This document shows, one piece after another, positions 51,701 through 63,721 of a DNA stretch of 64,000 nt. Source of the DNA: Trichoplax sp. H2 (Eukaryota; Placozoa; Uniplacotomia; Trichoplacea); assembly GCA_003344405.1 (NCBI GenBank), contig NOWV01000261.1, forward strand, positions 17,734 through 81,733, read 5' to 3'. The translations under genes and the position numbers were made by a program. A model generated the notes under the pieces. The model searched no databases. It was not told where the DNA came from and saw only the letters and a list, made by a program, of their open reading frames with translations. The stretch's first letter is position 1. Every line of letters begins with the position of its first letter.

Positions 51701-54149
51701 AATGTAACAGCGCTAATAATAATGTAGCAACCTAACAATCATCTATTTTCAGTCAAAATTAGCAAAATTTTAGCACAAAAAATTCGTAAACTGTATTGCT
51801 ACAACAACATATTCACTCCATTCGGCCGATTTACGAATTGAATCTAGCAAAGTTACTTCAGGGCTTGTCCTTCCTATATCTGTATTAGATGCATTCGTTC
51901 ATGTTATTCCATATTACCGTCTATTAAACTGTATATTCAAATTAAATCTTGCATATAGTAATAATATCATCAGAAACATATGGCTTACTTAAAATAAACA
52001 AGCTAAATAAATGAGTACAGTACATATTGCTTACCCTAATAGTAATATTAGAAAATTAGAGTTCTTGATTGTGATTCAGCTATCCCTTCTCTTTATATAA
52101 AAATAAGGAAATTGCTATATTTAAATCATTTTGCAACAAGTAATTACGGCAATTAATAAATACTTGTAATGAATTTACGACTTTGCCGTTATGTCTGCAA
52201 ATAAGATAATTTTAATGAAATCATTCTAAAATTCAAGAAATATGTTGACTGTGTCCAGTTTAAGGCAGTAAATGTTCTTAGTAATGATATAGTAGTATTA
52301 AATATTTCACGTTTCAAACCTATAATATATATCACCTACCACAAATACACTTTGTCTACTACTTCATGACTTCTTAAAATTAAGACAAGATTTAATAAAA
52401 TGGTATGGAAAGTTAAACTGTTAGGCATAAATGCTCTAATATTCTCGCGTAAAAGCCTTTCATTTTCAAGACTTCCTTCTCGCATTACCTATTTTTCAAG
52501 ACTCTTTCGAAGCAGCAACAGTGATCTAATAAATTTTTCTACTTACCCGTAACGCTATTATTATAGAATTAAGATTTAAGGCATCCAAATCCATGCTCTT
52601 CAGCACTTTTACTAATCATATTCCCGTTACAAATATGACATTTTACTAGATACTATACAAGATGACGTAGCTTGGCAAATTTTATCGATCTTTGCATCCT
52701 ATAACTCGGATCTGTAGATGGATATTAAAAAATATATACTTAAAGACATTCACAAACTGCCGTTTTTTACTTAAATTCAAGGCCAGATTAAAGTAGTCTC
52801 CAAATGTTCTTCATAAAATTTATTCCACGGGAAATTTAGAATCAATAGCTAATTTTTCTCCATGATCCAACCTTTAATACGGCTCTTAATATGAAAAATT
52901 TGTCATTACGTTTTGCCCCTAAAAGATAGCTAAGACAATATACCATACTGTAAATGAACAAAAAATTATTCAAGAAACTGCTAGTTATGTGATTTGGAAA
53001 TTAAATAAATTGCACGCTTGACAAACTGAACTGAGACCAGGCTAAAATTAGATTGTAATAAGATCACAGATATTTTGTATTAAATATTTCATGAATCAAA
53101 ATAAAACTTATCGGTACTAATTTATTTCAACTAGTAAACTGTTTGGATCGCAACGATGTAGTGACCAAAGTATATACCAGTTACTGAAATTAGCTAAGAT
53201 AATGAAATGGAAAGTCCATGGATTTTGCCATTGGCCTAATCAGCAAACTCAATATTCATTACAGGATTTATCCTACGATCAATTATTCAATATTCGGATA
53301 AAGAAAGGTAAACACAATTGTAATCAATGCACTTTGTTAAGTATTTATTGTAGTTTATGCTTATTTATTAATTAAAATTGGACACTATTCATTGTATATT
53401 CCATTACTTTCATGCAAGTATTTTGAAACATTTATCTAATGTGAGCCGTATATCAGTCTTTAAATTACCCATAATGATAATTCTTTACTGGTCATAAAAT
53501 AAAGTTGCAAAACACCAACGATTGTTTGGCCATGATTAACATTCGGAAATATTCATTTTAAATCGGTACCGCAATTGATAATTATTAAACGTAATATTAA
53601 TAATTCGACTCCGTAAGTAAACTATGACATTCTGAATATAAATTTACTATTTATCTATGATTCATCAGCTATGAATAGCTAGTGAATTTAGTTACTTTAT
53701 TTCATGCTCCATCTTGATAGCTCTAAAGTATTTACTTCTTCAATCCTTTATAATAAACTGTAATTAACGTCTTTCAGAATAAAAATTGGCCATTTCATTT
53801 TTTTAGAATAATATCATACTATCATAACAGAATAATACGTTAAAAGCAAAACATTATCGCTGCTTTCATATAATTTATGTGCCATAATTGATATTTTAAT
53901 AATAATAAACTAACAGAACGGCTTGAGCGGTATTAATTCTAAGTTCACTTAAGTCGATATGGAGTAAGCATAACTGAAAAGACTATTACCGTAAAGGTCT
54001 ATTTATTAGCATGTTAGTATTCAACATACTTTTTTAATTTACTCAAAACAGGTTGTCATTAATTCATGGTTAAACGATTTGATTAATTATTATTAACTAG
54101 AGGATATCTTTGAACTACATGTTCATTAATATGCGAAAGGGTACATTTA
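48788..54149. other. AT-rich desert downstream of orphan LRR cap
   Basis: No MAM, kringle or SRCR signature could be read here on either strand. Several short open frames are hydrophobic or lysine-rich, as expected from base composition alone. One unrecognised 52-codon frame starts with ATG near 49255. Confidence 0.35.
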
Positions 54150-54250
54150 GCTGGGAAATGATGCTGTTATAGGCATCGTATCTGCTATTATAAATTATTC
54201 TATGTTTATTTATTTCTTTTGGAAAGGAAGGTTGATCTGTGCCTCAATTT
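54150..54250 (+). pseudogene. Possible decayed transmembrane exon of a family copy
   Basis: After an acceptor-like TTTAG, a frame reads VIGIVSAIINYSMFIYFFWK. It resembles the gene 4 membrane exon IIGITVGCSIGV...LVYFFWSS, with a gap. The phase does not fit the family acceptor, so it is not translatable as it stands. With the orphan LRR cap at 48585 it could mark the two ends of an almost erased copy. A chance hydrophobic stretch is the alternative. Confidence 0.3.
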
Positions 54251-54783
54251 ACAATTAGCGCCTGTATTTTAAGTTAACTCTTTCATCCTATTCATAAAAA
54301 TCCGCAAATCGTAGCACGTACAAATTTATCTACATAAATTTATGTAAAGACATACTGTACATAAAAATTTCTCCAATATATAATTCTGTAATGAATAATG
54401 TAACCAGTACAAGGCGTATATTTGCAATTTTGATCGATGTAATTACACAGAATATGGAGAATCTCATGAAATTCGAAGATGCGGAGGAATAATTTAGAAT
54501 TTATACCGTAATTAGCACTCTTAACGACCGGACTTTACTATATTTACAATCTTTCCGTTCAAAAATCTACGTTGGCCATAATTTATTCTTGATTGATGCA
54601 GTAACAGTATCTTCGTCCTCATGGCAGTCTTAATAATTTCGCTAATATCAATATTATCGAACTGCAATGACAGAGTAAAATGGCTAATTAAATTTTCTTT
54701 TATTTTAGTTAAATAAATGTCAATAGTATTATTAAAAGCTTCAGGTGAAATCAAAATTTGTATACATGAAAAACTTTGATATA

Positions 54784-57700
54784 ATGTCAAAGATATTAGG
54801 TGATAGTTTATCCACGTTTATCTTATTAATATTGGAATAAATTCAAACTTCATATAGAACGAAGAAGATACAGACAACGGCGTTCCATTACAAGTCATGA
54901 TTCATCTGTTTATCAGTTTGAAGGTATTGGATTAAATTCATAAATTAAATTTTAATATGTAATAATAATTCACGGTATCCATAATCATCGCTTTGATTCA
55001 TTACTTATAATTGTAATGTTATCGTAATTCTAAAGAGCTACGGCAAAAGAATTTGAAACTAATGGTTGATAGACATTAGATTTAGATAAATAGCATCAAA
55101 CAAAAGCATTATTAATTCTACATTATTATATTTATATCTTTCCTGCAACAGATTTATACGCATAAAATAATATCGTTATATCGAGATCTGATCTGAGCAC
55201 ATAATTATTCTTGTTCTTAGTGAAACCCAAAGTGTTCGTGAATTGTACCTTCGATCAAGATAACTGTAACTGGAATCAGCTCGAAAGCATTGATTTTTTA
55301 GATTGGAAACGACATCAAAGCAATACTCTTTACAATGGTACAGGGCCAATTTATGATCATACATCAAAAAACTGTGAGTACTTTCAAGCATAACTGATAT
55401 ATAAAGCTATAATATACAAATAAATGCGCTATAGGAGCACCTAAATTATTTATTGTAGTTCATTGTCGTATATAAACGCTACCCAAAATAAGAAATCTGT
55501 TGTTGAAGAAAACAAGTAATATTATGCTAATTTAAAAAATCCATATTCCGCCAGTAATAATTGAAAATTTTAAATCGTGGATTCTAAAATTCGTAATAAA
55601 CTAGCTTTAAATAAGCCAGATCCCAATCAGTGGACATTCACTGGGAATATTAGTTTCTGTGGTACTGAGACTCTAAATCAAGTAGCATAAAGTGCAAAGC
55701 AGCTCGTAGTATATTGGTCTCCTAAAAGATTTGTTTCCTATTTATTAAAAATGGAGGCTTTTTCATCTAAGAAATTGAATAAATTACTTCGATGTTGCTA
55801 AGCTACGTTGTACTCTTATGACTTGTACAAAATTACGAAAGGCAAACATAACTCTTAATATACTAATTACAACCTTGTCAAAATTACCCTTAATTTACTT
55901 TCATTAATCAATTTTCTACTGCTAATTTAATCATAACCACTTTTCCATTAAAAAGAATTTGTTCAAGAATTTTACTGTAACAGAAAGTCTTAAAAACATT
56001 TCACTCAAATTGATTTATACATTTAATTTCTTTTTAGTGATGTGGTACGCTTACATAAAAGATTATTCGCCAATTAGAATTTACCGTATTTCATATGTAT
56101 GCTAAGGATTTATAATTAAACTAATCTGAGCTACGGTAGTGTTTTAGAATAGTGTCAACTTTAATGCCATAATTAATGTATATAAATTGAGCTTGAGAAG
56201 CTCGTCAGGCACTCTAACTGAAGTACTATATTTACGTACCTGACTCGATATATAATAGCGGACAATTTTAGCGATGCAGCGTTACACGAAAGTGAGAATA
56301 ATTCTGACCGATGACTCTATAAGATTATAGAAGATTGAGCGAAGAACGGATAACTACAGCTGCATTTAACTACACACATATGTATCATTGAGTACAAAAC
56401 TGCTTAATGTGATACTGTAATATGTAATAGGTTTTATAATAGTATAGACCCACCCATACTAAACATTTCTTTTGAAGCATCTTTAATTTCAGTTGCGTTA
56501 CAATTGCTGACTATAATATATAATCATATTGATCGGAAGGATTATCCTTAAAAATTGGCAACTTGATTTAGCATGAATGAGACTATTAATCTTAACTAGG
56601 AGTAAAACTAAATCCTGATATCGATTACTTGTTGTTAAGCAAGTTTTTAATTTTTGTTACTTTATTTTAATTTAATTGTGATCTTTCGATCAAGTTGCTT
56701 AATGATATCATCATACTAATACCTTTTAACACTTATTGATATTTAAATTACAGCCTTCGGTTATTATATGTATATTAACAGTTCCAGTCTTGAAATTCAA
56801 AATCAATATGCGGATTTAATTAGTCCACCATTATTATCACCTGGATATGGAAACGATATCAATGTAAATGGATTCTGAATAATTTTAACTATTATGATAT
56901 GCATCATTTCTATAAAATAATTATACATTAATTTACTTGCCAGATTACGTTTTACTATCATGCCTATGGCGCATCATCTGGTAAACTCTACGTATATGCT
57001 ATGTATCCGAAATATAGCGCTTCATTATATCTATTGGAAAAAATATCATTAATTGCAAGGAATTCTTGGCTGAAAGCATCAATCCAATTTAAAACAAATT
57101 ACTCAGACTATCGCGTAAGTTATTAATTGGTATCTGGAAAATATAAGTTAGGAATTGATTTGCTTACTGAAGATGGCTGATAATGTCATAAAATACCTAT
57201 ACTGTGCTCATAATAGATAGTATAAATGAACGACTTTAAGCATCGATACTATGCAGATAATATCTACTCGATCGATGAAATTGTGTAATGCCTGCGATTT
57301 TTATCCTTTGCATTATGAATGATTATATCAGCAAGGTTGATAAGATTATAAATATAAAGTTTCTTAATGCCTACCTGATACCATCAGCATTACTTAGATG
57401 TAACAATATACGTTCATAACGTTCTTGACCAATTTAGCACAGCCGTTCTGTCAGTTATCAATCCACTATTGTTGCATTCAGGAAATTCAGATAAATATAT
57501 TTATTATATGTCGGCCACCTAATAAAGCATTACAGTATTTACTAATTACGCTTAGTAACTTTATATTGCCACGAAAATTACATAAAGCAATTTGCAATTT
57601 GTTAATATTAAAATCTGGTCTAAAAAGAATTACTGGCGAATGCTTATAGATAATCATCAGAGGGGTTGTAGGCTCTAAAGTTGGTAGCTCTATTGCTATT

Positions 57701-60700
57701 GATGATGTCTTCATTCAAGCACTTGGTAAGAATATTTCCTCCTTCCTATATTGTTTATCTTTTTTTATATTGTGATATTACTTTAAAAATCTATTTTTAA
57801 AGCTTAAATTAAAATTAAATGTATGTAAATTTCTGTTTTAGTTAATCTCAATGATTCTATATTATATTTAACAGAAAATAATTGCTTTAGTCATGAAGGC
57901 CAGCATTATCGAGGTACAATAGCTGTCACTTCTGATGGCTACACATGCAAAAATTGGAATTCGGACTCTATTATATCCATGTCATTGGCTTTATTGAATC
58001 ATTCTATTGAGCACGATTTATCATCTAATTACTGCCGTAACCCATTCCGTAATCGATTAAAGCCCTGGTGTTATATTGAAAGCAACCTAACTAAATTATC
58101 CTGGCAATATTGTAATGTGCCTACTTGCAACTTTTCCAAAATCACAGTGACAACATATCCACTAGGAAGTATGTCAGTCCTTTAATCTTGAATAGAGTTT
58201 TAAAAAATTATAATAGCGAACATAGGAAGCCTGGATTCAAAGGTTGGCACTAATTACTCAACTTTTAAGATGAAATGCTTATGATTTATCCTAGATAAAT
58301 ACCCTATCAAGATTGTTCAAAAAGATGGGCAAGATAAACTAATTGGTCGACTTGCAATTTATTACAACGGACGATGGGGAAGTATCTGTCTTAAGGGCAT
58401 GACTGCAAATATTGCTAGCGTATTTTGCCGACAAGCAGAATATGGAAATCAAGGATCAATCATTACAGGTATTCATGCTGACCTAATATTAAGTATATGG
58501 TTACCTTTAATTTAGTATTTGTAGTACTTCAAAAGGTTGAGAGTCTACGGTAATGTAAGAAATTACACCAAATTAATAAGAAAAAATGGTAGTATTTGTT
58601 ATAATTAGTATTCGAGGAAACTATGTTATGTTACAGTGGTGATGTATAACGTGACATAGTCAAATAACTATAGTAAAATGAAAGAAGTAAAGCATATGTA
58701 AGCTTACAGGCGAACTAGTAGAACTAAATAACTAAATATAGAAAGCATTATAGGAGAGAATTTACTTCTAGCCATGGAATAGTACTTATGAGAACTTAGT
58801 TCTATGTTAGTGTATTTCTAGAGTATAATGGCACTAGAGTATAATTCATTATATTAAAAAAATTGAAAAGACGAGACTGAAGTATGTTAATAATACTGTT
58901 CGTTAATAGATGATAATATCACGATCGATAATTAGCAAGGCATTCACATTTCATATAAATAATATTCCTTATATTATGTCTTTAAGGCCGAGAGCAATTA
59001 AATTTTAAAGTTTCCGGAAGAATTTTCTAAAGCGCAATTTTTTTGAATTTATCGAAAAACTGAATTCTACCGATACTTAATTTATGCTATCACTCCGTAT
59101 TTTACTAGTTATTTTCATAATATTTCGTTATCTAAATTCATACTTCATGTTGATAAATTTAAAGTTTCCTAAAACAGAGCTATTGTTTTACAAATTTTCC
59201 GTAATTCAATAATTTACTAAGGTCTTTCCAAAGCGTATACAACTCTGTATTCTCATGATTACAGTGCTTCATCTATTTAGATTGGTTATTAATTAAAATA
59301 CTGATATTTTTAGTTTTAAATCAAACCAAAACTACCGGGACAATATGGCTACGTGGGTACGATATTAAATGCCCATCCTATTCAACTGATCTGACACAGT
59401 GTATTCTGGGGCCATGGAATGCCAGCCGTTGTTGCAATCATTCTGAAGATGTTTGGATAAAATGTTCTCAATCGAATCTGATCGGTCATCAACCTTCGAA
59501 AGGTATGCTCCTACTGATACTACGGCAGTATCGCTTTCAATAAAATTAATAATTCCTACTATTATGCGTTCATCCCGGCAAAAATAAAATTTTTTTTTAT
59601 TTTCTAGCTTTTAGTAATGATAGCTATAATCATTCAACCGCAACTATTGATACAATCGTTTATAGAGCAAATAATGAGGATACTTACGTTATTGGCATTG
59701 CTTTGGGTTGTGTCATTATCGGTATTGCTATCATTGCTTGGCTGTTAAGGTATTACATCAAATGTAATCAGAGAGTTAGCGCAAGTGGAGGCGCAGTCCA
59801 ATGGTCTGCGAATAATTTAACTGTTGCCACTGCTACTTCAAGTGTTAATCGTCCGACCACAACAAATTCCAGTGATGCTGAGCTAAGGACCATGTATGCA
59901 TCTTCAATAACCGGTGTCATTACGCCAAGTATGTGGGAAATGTTCTTGAAGTTAGCCAGAGTCTTATGAAATTGTTATGTAATATGATGATCATTGTAAA
60001 CCGCAATTCAATTTGCTTCCGGGATTTAATACGTGATTACACTTGAATTTGTTTTTCAGTATCATCGTCAAACAGAATCGCCAGCAGTGATGCATCATAT
60101 CATGCACTGAATAGAAGTTGTGCCAATCACGGACCTCAGCATAGTATGCGATAATATTAAAATTAATTTACTGATTGGAAAATCTATCGTAAATTATTCA
60201 GGACTAATACCATGTACTGCAAATAATCGATCGATAAAATGTACAACCTTAACTTGTAGATAATATGAATTTAATTGTGAGAATAGTAATTAAAAAAAAG
60301 TTTTATACTTCAAATCAAATATTCGACCGATTTCTGTCTGTCATAAATCTTAATAGAGTGATTAATTCGTCCATCAATGGTCGATAAATCAATTTTCCTT
60401 CGCTATTAGAAATGGCAAAGACAGGTGTTTTCTATTTTTAATGTAGCTGCATGTTGCAAAACACAATTCTACCTCAGCAATCCCAAACTATATTTTATTC
60501 TATCTTACAATATGTAATATTGATATCTAATAATACTGTATTCAGGAATAGTACTCTGAACTAATTTAAAGTTATGTGTTGTTTGTGCTTGTGTTTGCAT
60601 TATTAGGTCGCAGTATCCAAGCATTTCAGGATAGCAGCTCTCGATCAAGTTAGATTAACTCTTATAACGTACCATTCGCTACATCGAAACTGATTTCTTA

Positions 60701-61064
60701 TTTCCTATAGCCTATGTAGAGGTATTTCTTATTGTAAGATAATTATATTTTTAGACGCAAGCTTTGCAGCCCCATACCAACCTCATTATGATCGTAAAAT
60801 GAGTCGTATGACAGGTATGCAGTACCAGTCTATACCTGAGTTTAGAATCGATTAAGAGCGTAGCTATGTAAAATTCTATGACGCTATTTTAAAATTTTAA
60901 GTGAAAGAGATCATCCTGGCATACTACTAATACAAGCACTCTTTTCATTGTCGACATTTACATTCCTAGATGTTGTTTCTCTACCTCCAAGTTATGATGC
61001 TGTCATGAAAATGAAGTTTCAGCAGAGAAAGGGAAGGCAAGGGAATGGAACAACTTCGACATAA
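54784..61064 (+). CDS. Gene 5: short MAM-kringle-SRCR receptor, broken first exon
   Basis: Exons: 54784-54923 (signal-like MSKILGDSLSTFILLILE then TAA; the linker RQRRSITSHDSSVYQFEG is in another frame); MAM1 55221-55373, 56754-56863, 56944-57114, 57650-57725; kringle 57875-58168 (six cysteines, NYCRNPF, PWCY); SRCR 58295-58468, 59314-59502; membrane exon 59608-59928 (VIGIALGCVIIGIAIIAWLL); tail 60060-60143, 60607-60648, 60755-60814; last exon 60970-61064 with PPSYDA. SRCR2 and MAM2 are absent. The SRCR runs directly into the membrane exon over a 105-base intron. From exon 2 to the stop the frame is open, about 589 residues. The first exon carries one base too many. An unseen upstream exon spliced at an acceptor ending at 54866 (phase 1) could rescue it. 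SRCR1 has an extra cysteine (RCC). Confidence 0.75.
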
Positions 61065-62155
61065 AGTTATCATTTTTGTAGTGATCCATACGGTGTCGTG
61101 CATGTTGAATGGATTATCACATTTTTTATTGATAAATTCTATCTTTAGCAAATATCAATCTTATACTAAAATAACTCTTGCTTCGTTTTAATTGATAATT
61201 TAGTGTTTTATTTTTCATGATTGGTGTTGTACATCCATTCATATGGATTAACTGATTGTAAATAGTAAACAGTGTGAACTCGTTTGTGGTAATCAGGGAC
61301 TTATTAATAATAATAAAAGTGGCTTCTTCCGGTAATTGTCATCTTGCCTGTTTTTACAAGTCGCTAAACAGGCTATTGCTAATGTCATCGATATTGGTAA
61401 GAATTCAGGATTACCATCATAATTTTATTCTCTTACAAGTCTCTACCATTAGCGAAAGTAACCCCGGCAATTAGCAGCAGTTTCTACGACTCGTAATTGG
61501 TATGATCTATTTGATAGGTGAATTGTAGGTTTTAATAGACGCATCAATTTTACGTTAATTCACTACATCATGGTAGGCAGCCATCGTTATGTTTAGCAAA
61601 GTAGATTAAGATTAGTTAGGCAGTAGTGGAAGAAGTTAGAAGCGTTGCAAGAAGCGAACCTTTCTCAGGTCTAAATGTAGGCAATGTCAAGTCATTACGA
61701 GAAAGGTTCGTAACTTGCTGGATAAGAAGTACTTATCGCCAGTAGCACCCGTCCATATTCCTGAACATCGCCCTTACTGACAGAGGTTGCAAATAGCAGA
61801 GACTTGTACAGGATGAGCATTTTCTCTTCTTTCAGGTCCCTGCAGGCACAGTTAGCCATAGTTTCTTTTTTATTGCATGTCTATGGCAGGTAGCGATCCC
61901 ACGGCCATCCGGATAGAGCGGAGAGCGAGTTGCAGCTTGCAGGGGCTCAAGTGACGCGTAAGTAGTGTCAATGACAGCATCTGAGCTTTGATAGTCTCAA
62001 CGATCAAGTGACGCCTGATACGATGTCAAAATGGTCAATAGAGATCATTGTACAGTATATTGTACTGCCATGGCTTACTCAATCTTGGCGGGAGCACAGC
62101 AAAGTGTCTCTCCCTTAAACTGTTCTTCAACTGTACATTATTATTGTAGTACAGT

Positions 62156-62186
62156 TTTTGTTGCAGGCCGCAAGCCTGCAACAAAA
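62156..62186. repeat. Hairpin in repeat copy 1
   Basis: Arms TTTTGTTGCAGGC and GCCTGCAACAAAA (13 base pairs, perfect) enclose the loop CGCAA at 62169-62173. The core arm is GTTGCAGGC/GCCTGCAAC. Confidence 0.95.
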
Positions 62187-62458
62187 TCTCCATAAACTGC
62201 CCGCGTTATTAGAGCGGAGAGCGAGTTGCAGCTTGCAGGGGCTCAAGTGACGCGTAAGTAGTGTCAATTACAGCATCTGAGTTTTGATAGTCTCAACGAT
62301 CGAGTGACGCCTGATACGATGCAAAAATTGTCAATAGAGATCATTGTATATTGTACTCATGTACTGCCATGGCTTACTTAATCTTAGCGGGAGCACAGCA
62401 AAGTGTCTCTCCCTTAAACTGTTCTTCAACTGTACATTATTATTGTAGTACAGTTCAC

Positions 62459-62481
62459 GTTGCAGGCTTGCGGCCTGCAAC
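62459..62481. repeat. Hairpin in repeat copy 2, loop inverted
   Basis: Arms GTTGCAGGC and GCCTGCAAC (9 base pairs) enclose the loop TTGCG at 62468-62472. This is the exact reverse complement of the copy 1 loop, so the 23-base core is inverted relative to copy 1 while the surrounding unit keeps its orientation. Confidence 0.95.
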
Positions 62482-63481
62482 AAAATCTCCATAAACTGCC
62501 CGCGTTATTAGAGCGGAGAGCGAGTTGCAGCTTGCAGGGGCTCAAGTGACGCGTAAGTAGTGTCAATGACAACATCTGAGTTTTGATAGTCTCAACGATC
62601 GAGTGACGCCTGATACGATGCAAAAATTGTCAATAGAGATCATTGTACAGTCTATTGTACTGCCATGGCTTACTTAATCTTGGCGGGAGCACAGCAAAGT
62701 GTCTCTCCTTTATACTGTTCTTCAACTGTACATTATTAATCTCCATAAACTGCCCGCTTTATTATCATCTCCATGATCATATCCCCGCGTCTACCAAAAT
62801 TCAGCTAATTTTAAAAATTTTATTTTTAAAATAAATAACAACATTTCGTTATCTATCGCTTTATCTCCTAGGCCACGACGCCAATGAAATTATAAATCGG
62901 ACATGCGTATTAGCATAGTGACACGTTGCTCATTTTGGGCTGTGTTGATCTGGGATTCCTGTCACGTGAGATGCGCCATCAAAATGCTTCCATCAGCAAG
63001 AAAGAAAGAATATGGATTGTGTTTATTGGGCACGATTACAGCCTAAACTCTACATGTATACAGTGTGTAGAATTCCTTCCGTAGAGGTTAAAAGATGGTA
63101 TTTTCATTGACATTTGCGGCATCTACAAGGAAAACTTAAATGGAACAGAGAGGGATGCATAAAGATTGCTTCCAGACAGTACAAATGAAGGTCCCTGCTA
63201 GACATAGTACTGTACAGTATGTTGTTTTCCGAGGTAGAAAAGGGAAATAATATTGCTGAAACTAACGTCAAAATACTATACTTTACATCATTATGTAGCT
63301 CGAGAGCTGAACTTTTTATACATGTTGATAGAAATGCTGTCTATACAAGACCAGTCAAAGCACATCGTAATAATTATGATGTACTTTGCCATCCCAATGT
63401 TGGAAACGCAAATAAACACACAGTCTACAGTCTCCAGTACAAATCATCCAGTAGAAATTAACCAGTTCACCGTTGTACAGC

Positions 63482-63522
63482 ACAGTACATTGCACTGTAC
63501 ACCTCACAGTGCAATGTACTGT
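63482..63522. repeat. Perfect 17-base inverted repeat
   Basis: Arms ACAGTACATTGCACTGT (63482-63498) and ACAGTGCAATGTACTGT (63506-63522) are perfect reverse complements around the 7-base loop ACACCTC. The CAGTACA/TGTACTG motif also recurs nearby (63212, 63540). Confidence 0.9.
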
Positions 63523-63713
63523 ACCGACGATTGATTTATTTACAATACATTACTGTACATAGCTACGTGGCAAGAAGTTTCCCAAAATTTGCTTACTCGT
63601 CATTTTGCAATGTTTACTGCAGTTATTGGCTATCGCTTTGATATCCTGTAGAATTTACTGTGTACATAGATAGTTTTGCTGTCATCATCAACAAGCAATA
63701 CCATACTCGTCTC

Positions 63714-63721
63714 TATATAAG
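63714..63721 (+). promoter_or_regulatory. Candidate TATA box near right edge
   Basis: TATATAAG followed by CAG, in a less AT-rich stretch, about 250 bases before an ATG at 63968. The spacing resembles that between the TATA-like element and ATG of gene 2. Confidence 0.35.

Larger units (their letters stand above)
61915..62760. repeat. Tandem repeat, three copies of a roughly 298-base unit
   Basis: Copies start at AGAGCGGAGAGCGAGTTGCA: 61915, 62211 and 62510, spacings 296 and 299. They share TCAAGTGACGCGTAAGTAGT, TGACGCCTGATACGATG, GCACAGCAAAGTGTCTCTCC and CCATAAACTGCCCG. Copies are nearly identical outside a small hairpin. The third copy lacks the hairpin and about 40 bases around it. Confidence 0.95.

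Noticed and set aside
54521-54790. 89-codon minus-strand open frame just before gene 5
   Set aside because: No domain or signal recognised; it overlaps the start region of gene 5 and is probably chance.
61915-62760. Repeats considered as a CRISPR array or a transposon terminal repeat
   Set aside because: Units of about 298 bases without spacers are a satellite-like tandem repeat; there is no transposase and the genome is eukaryotic.
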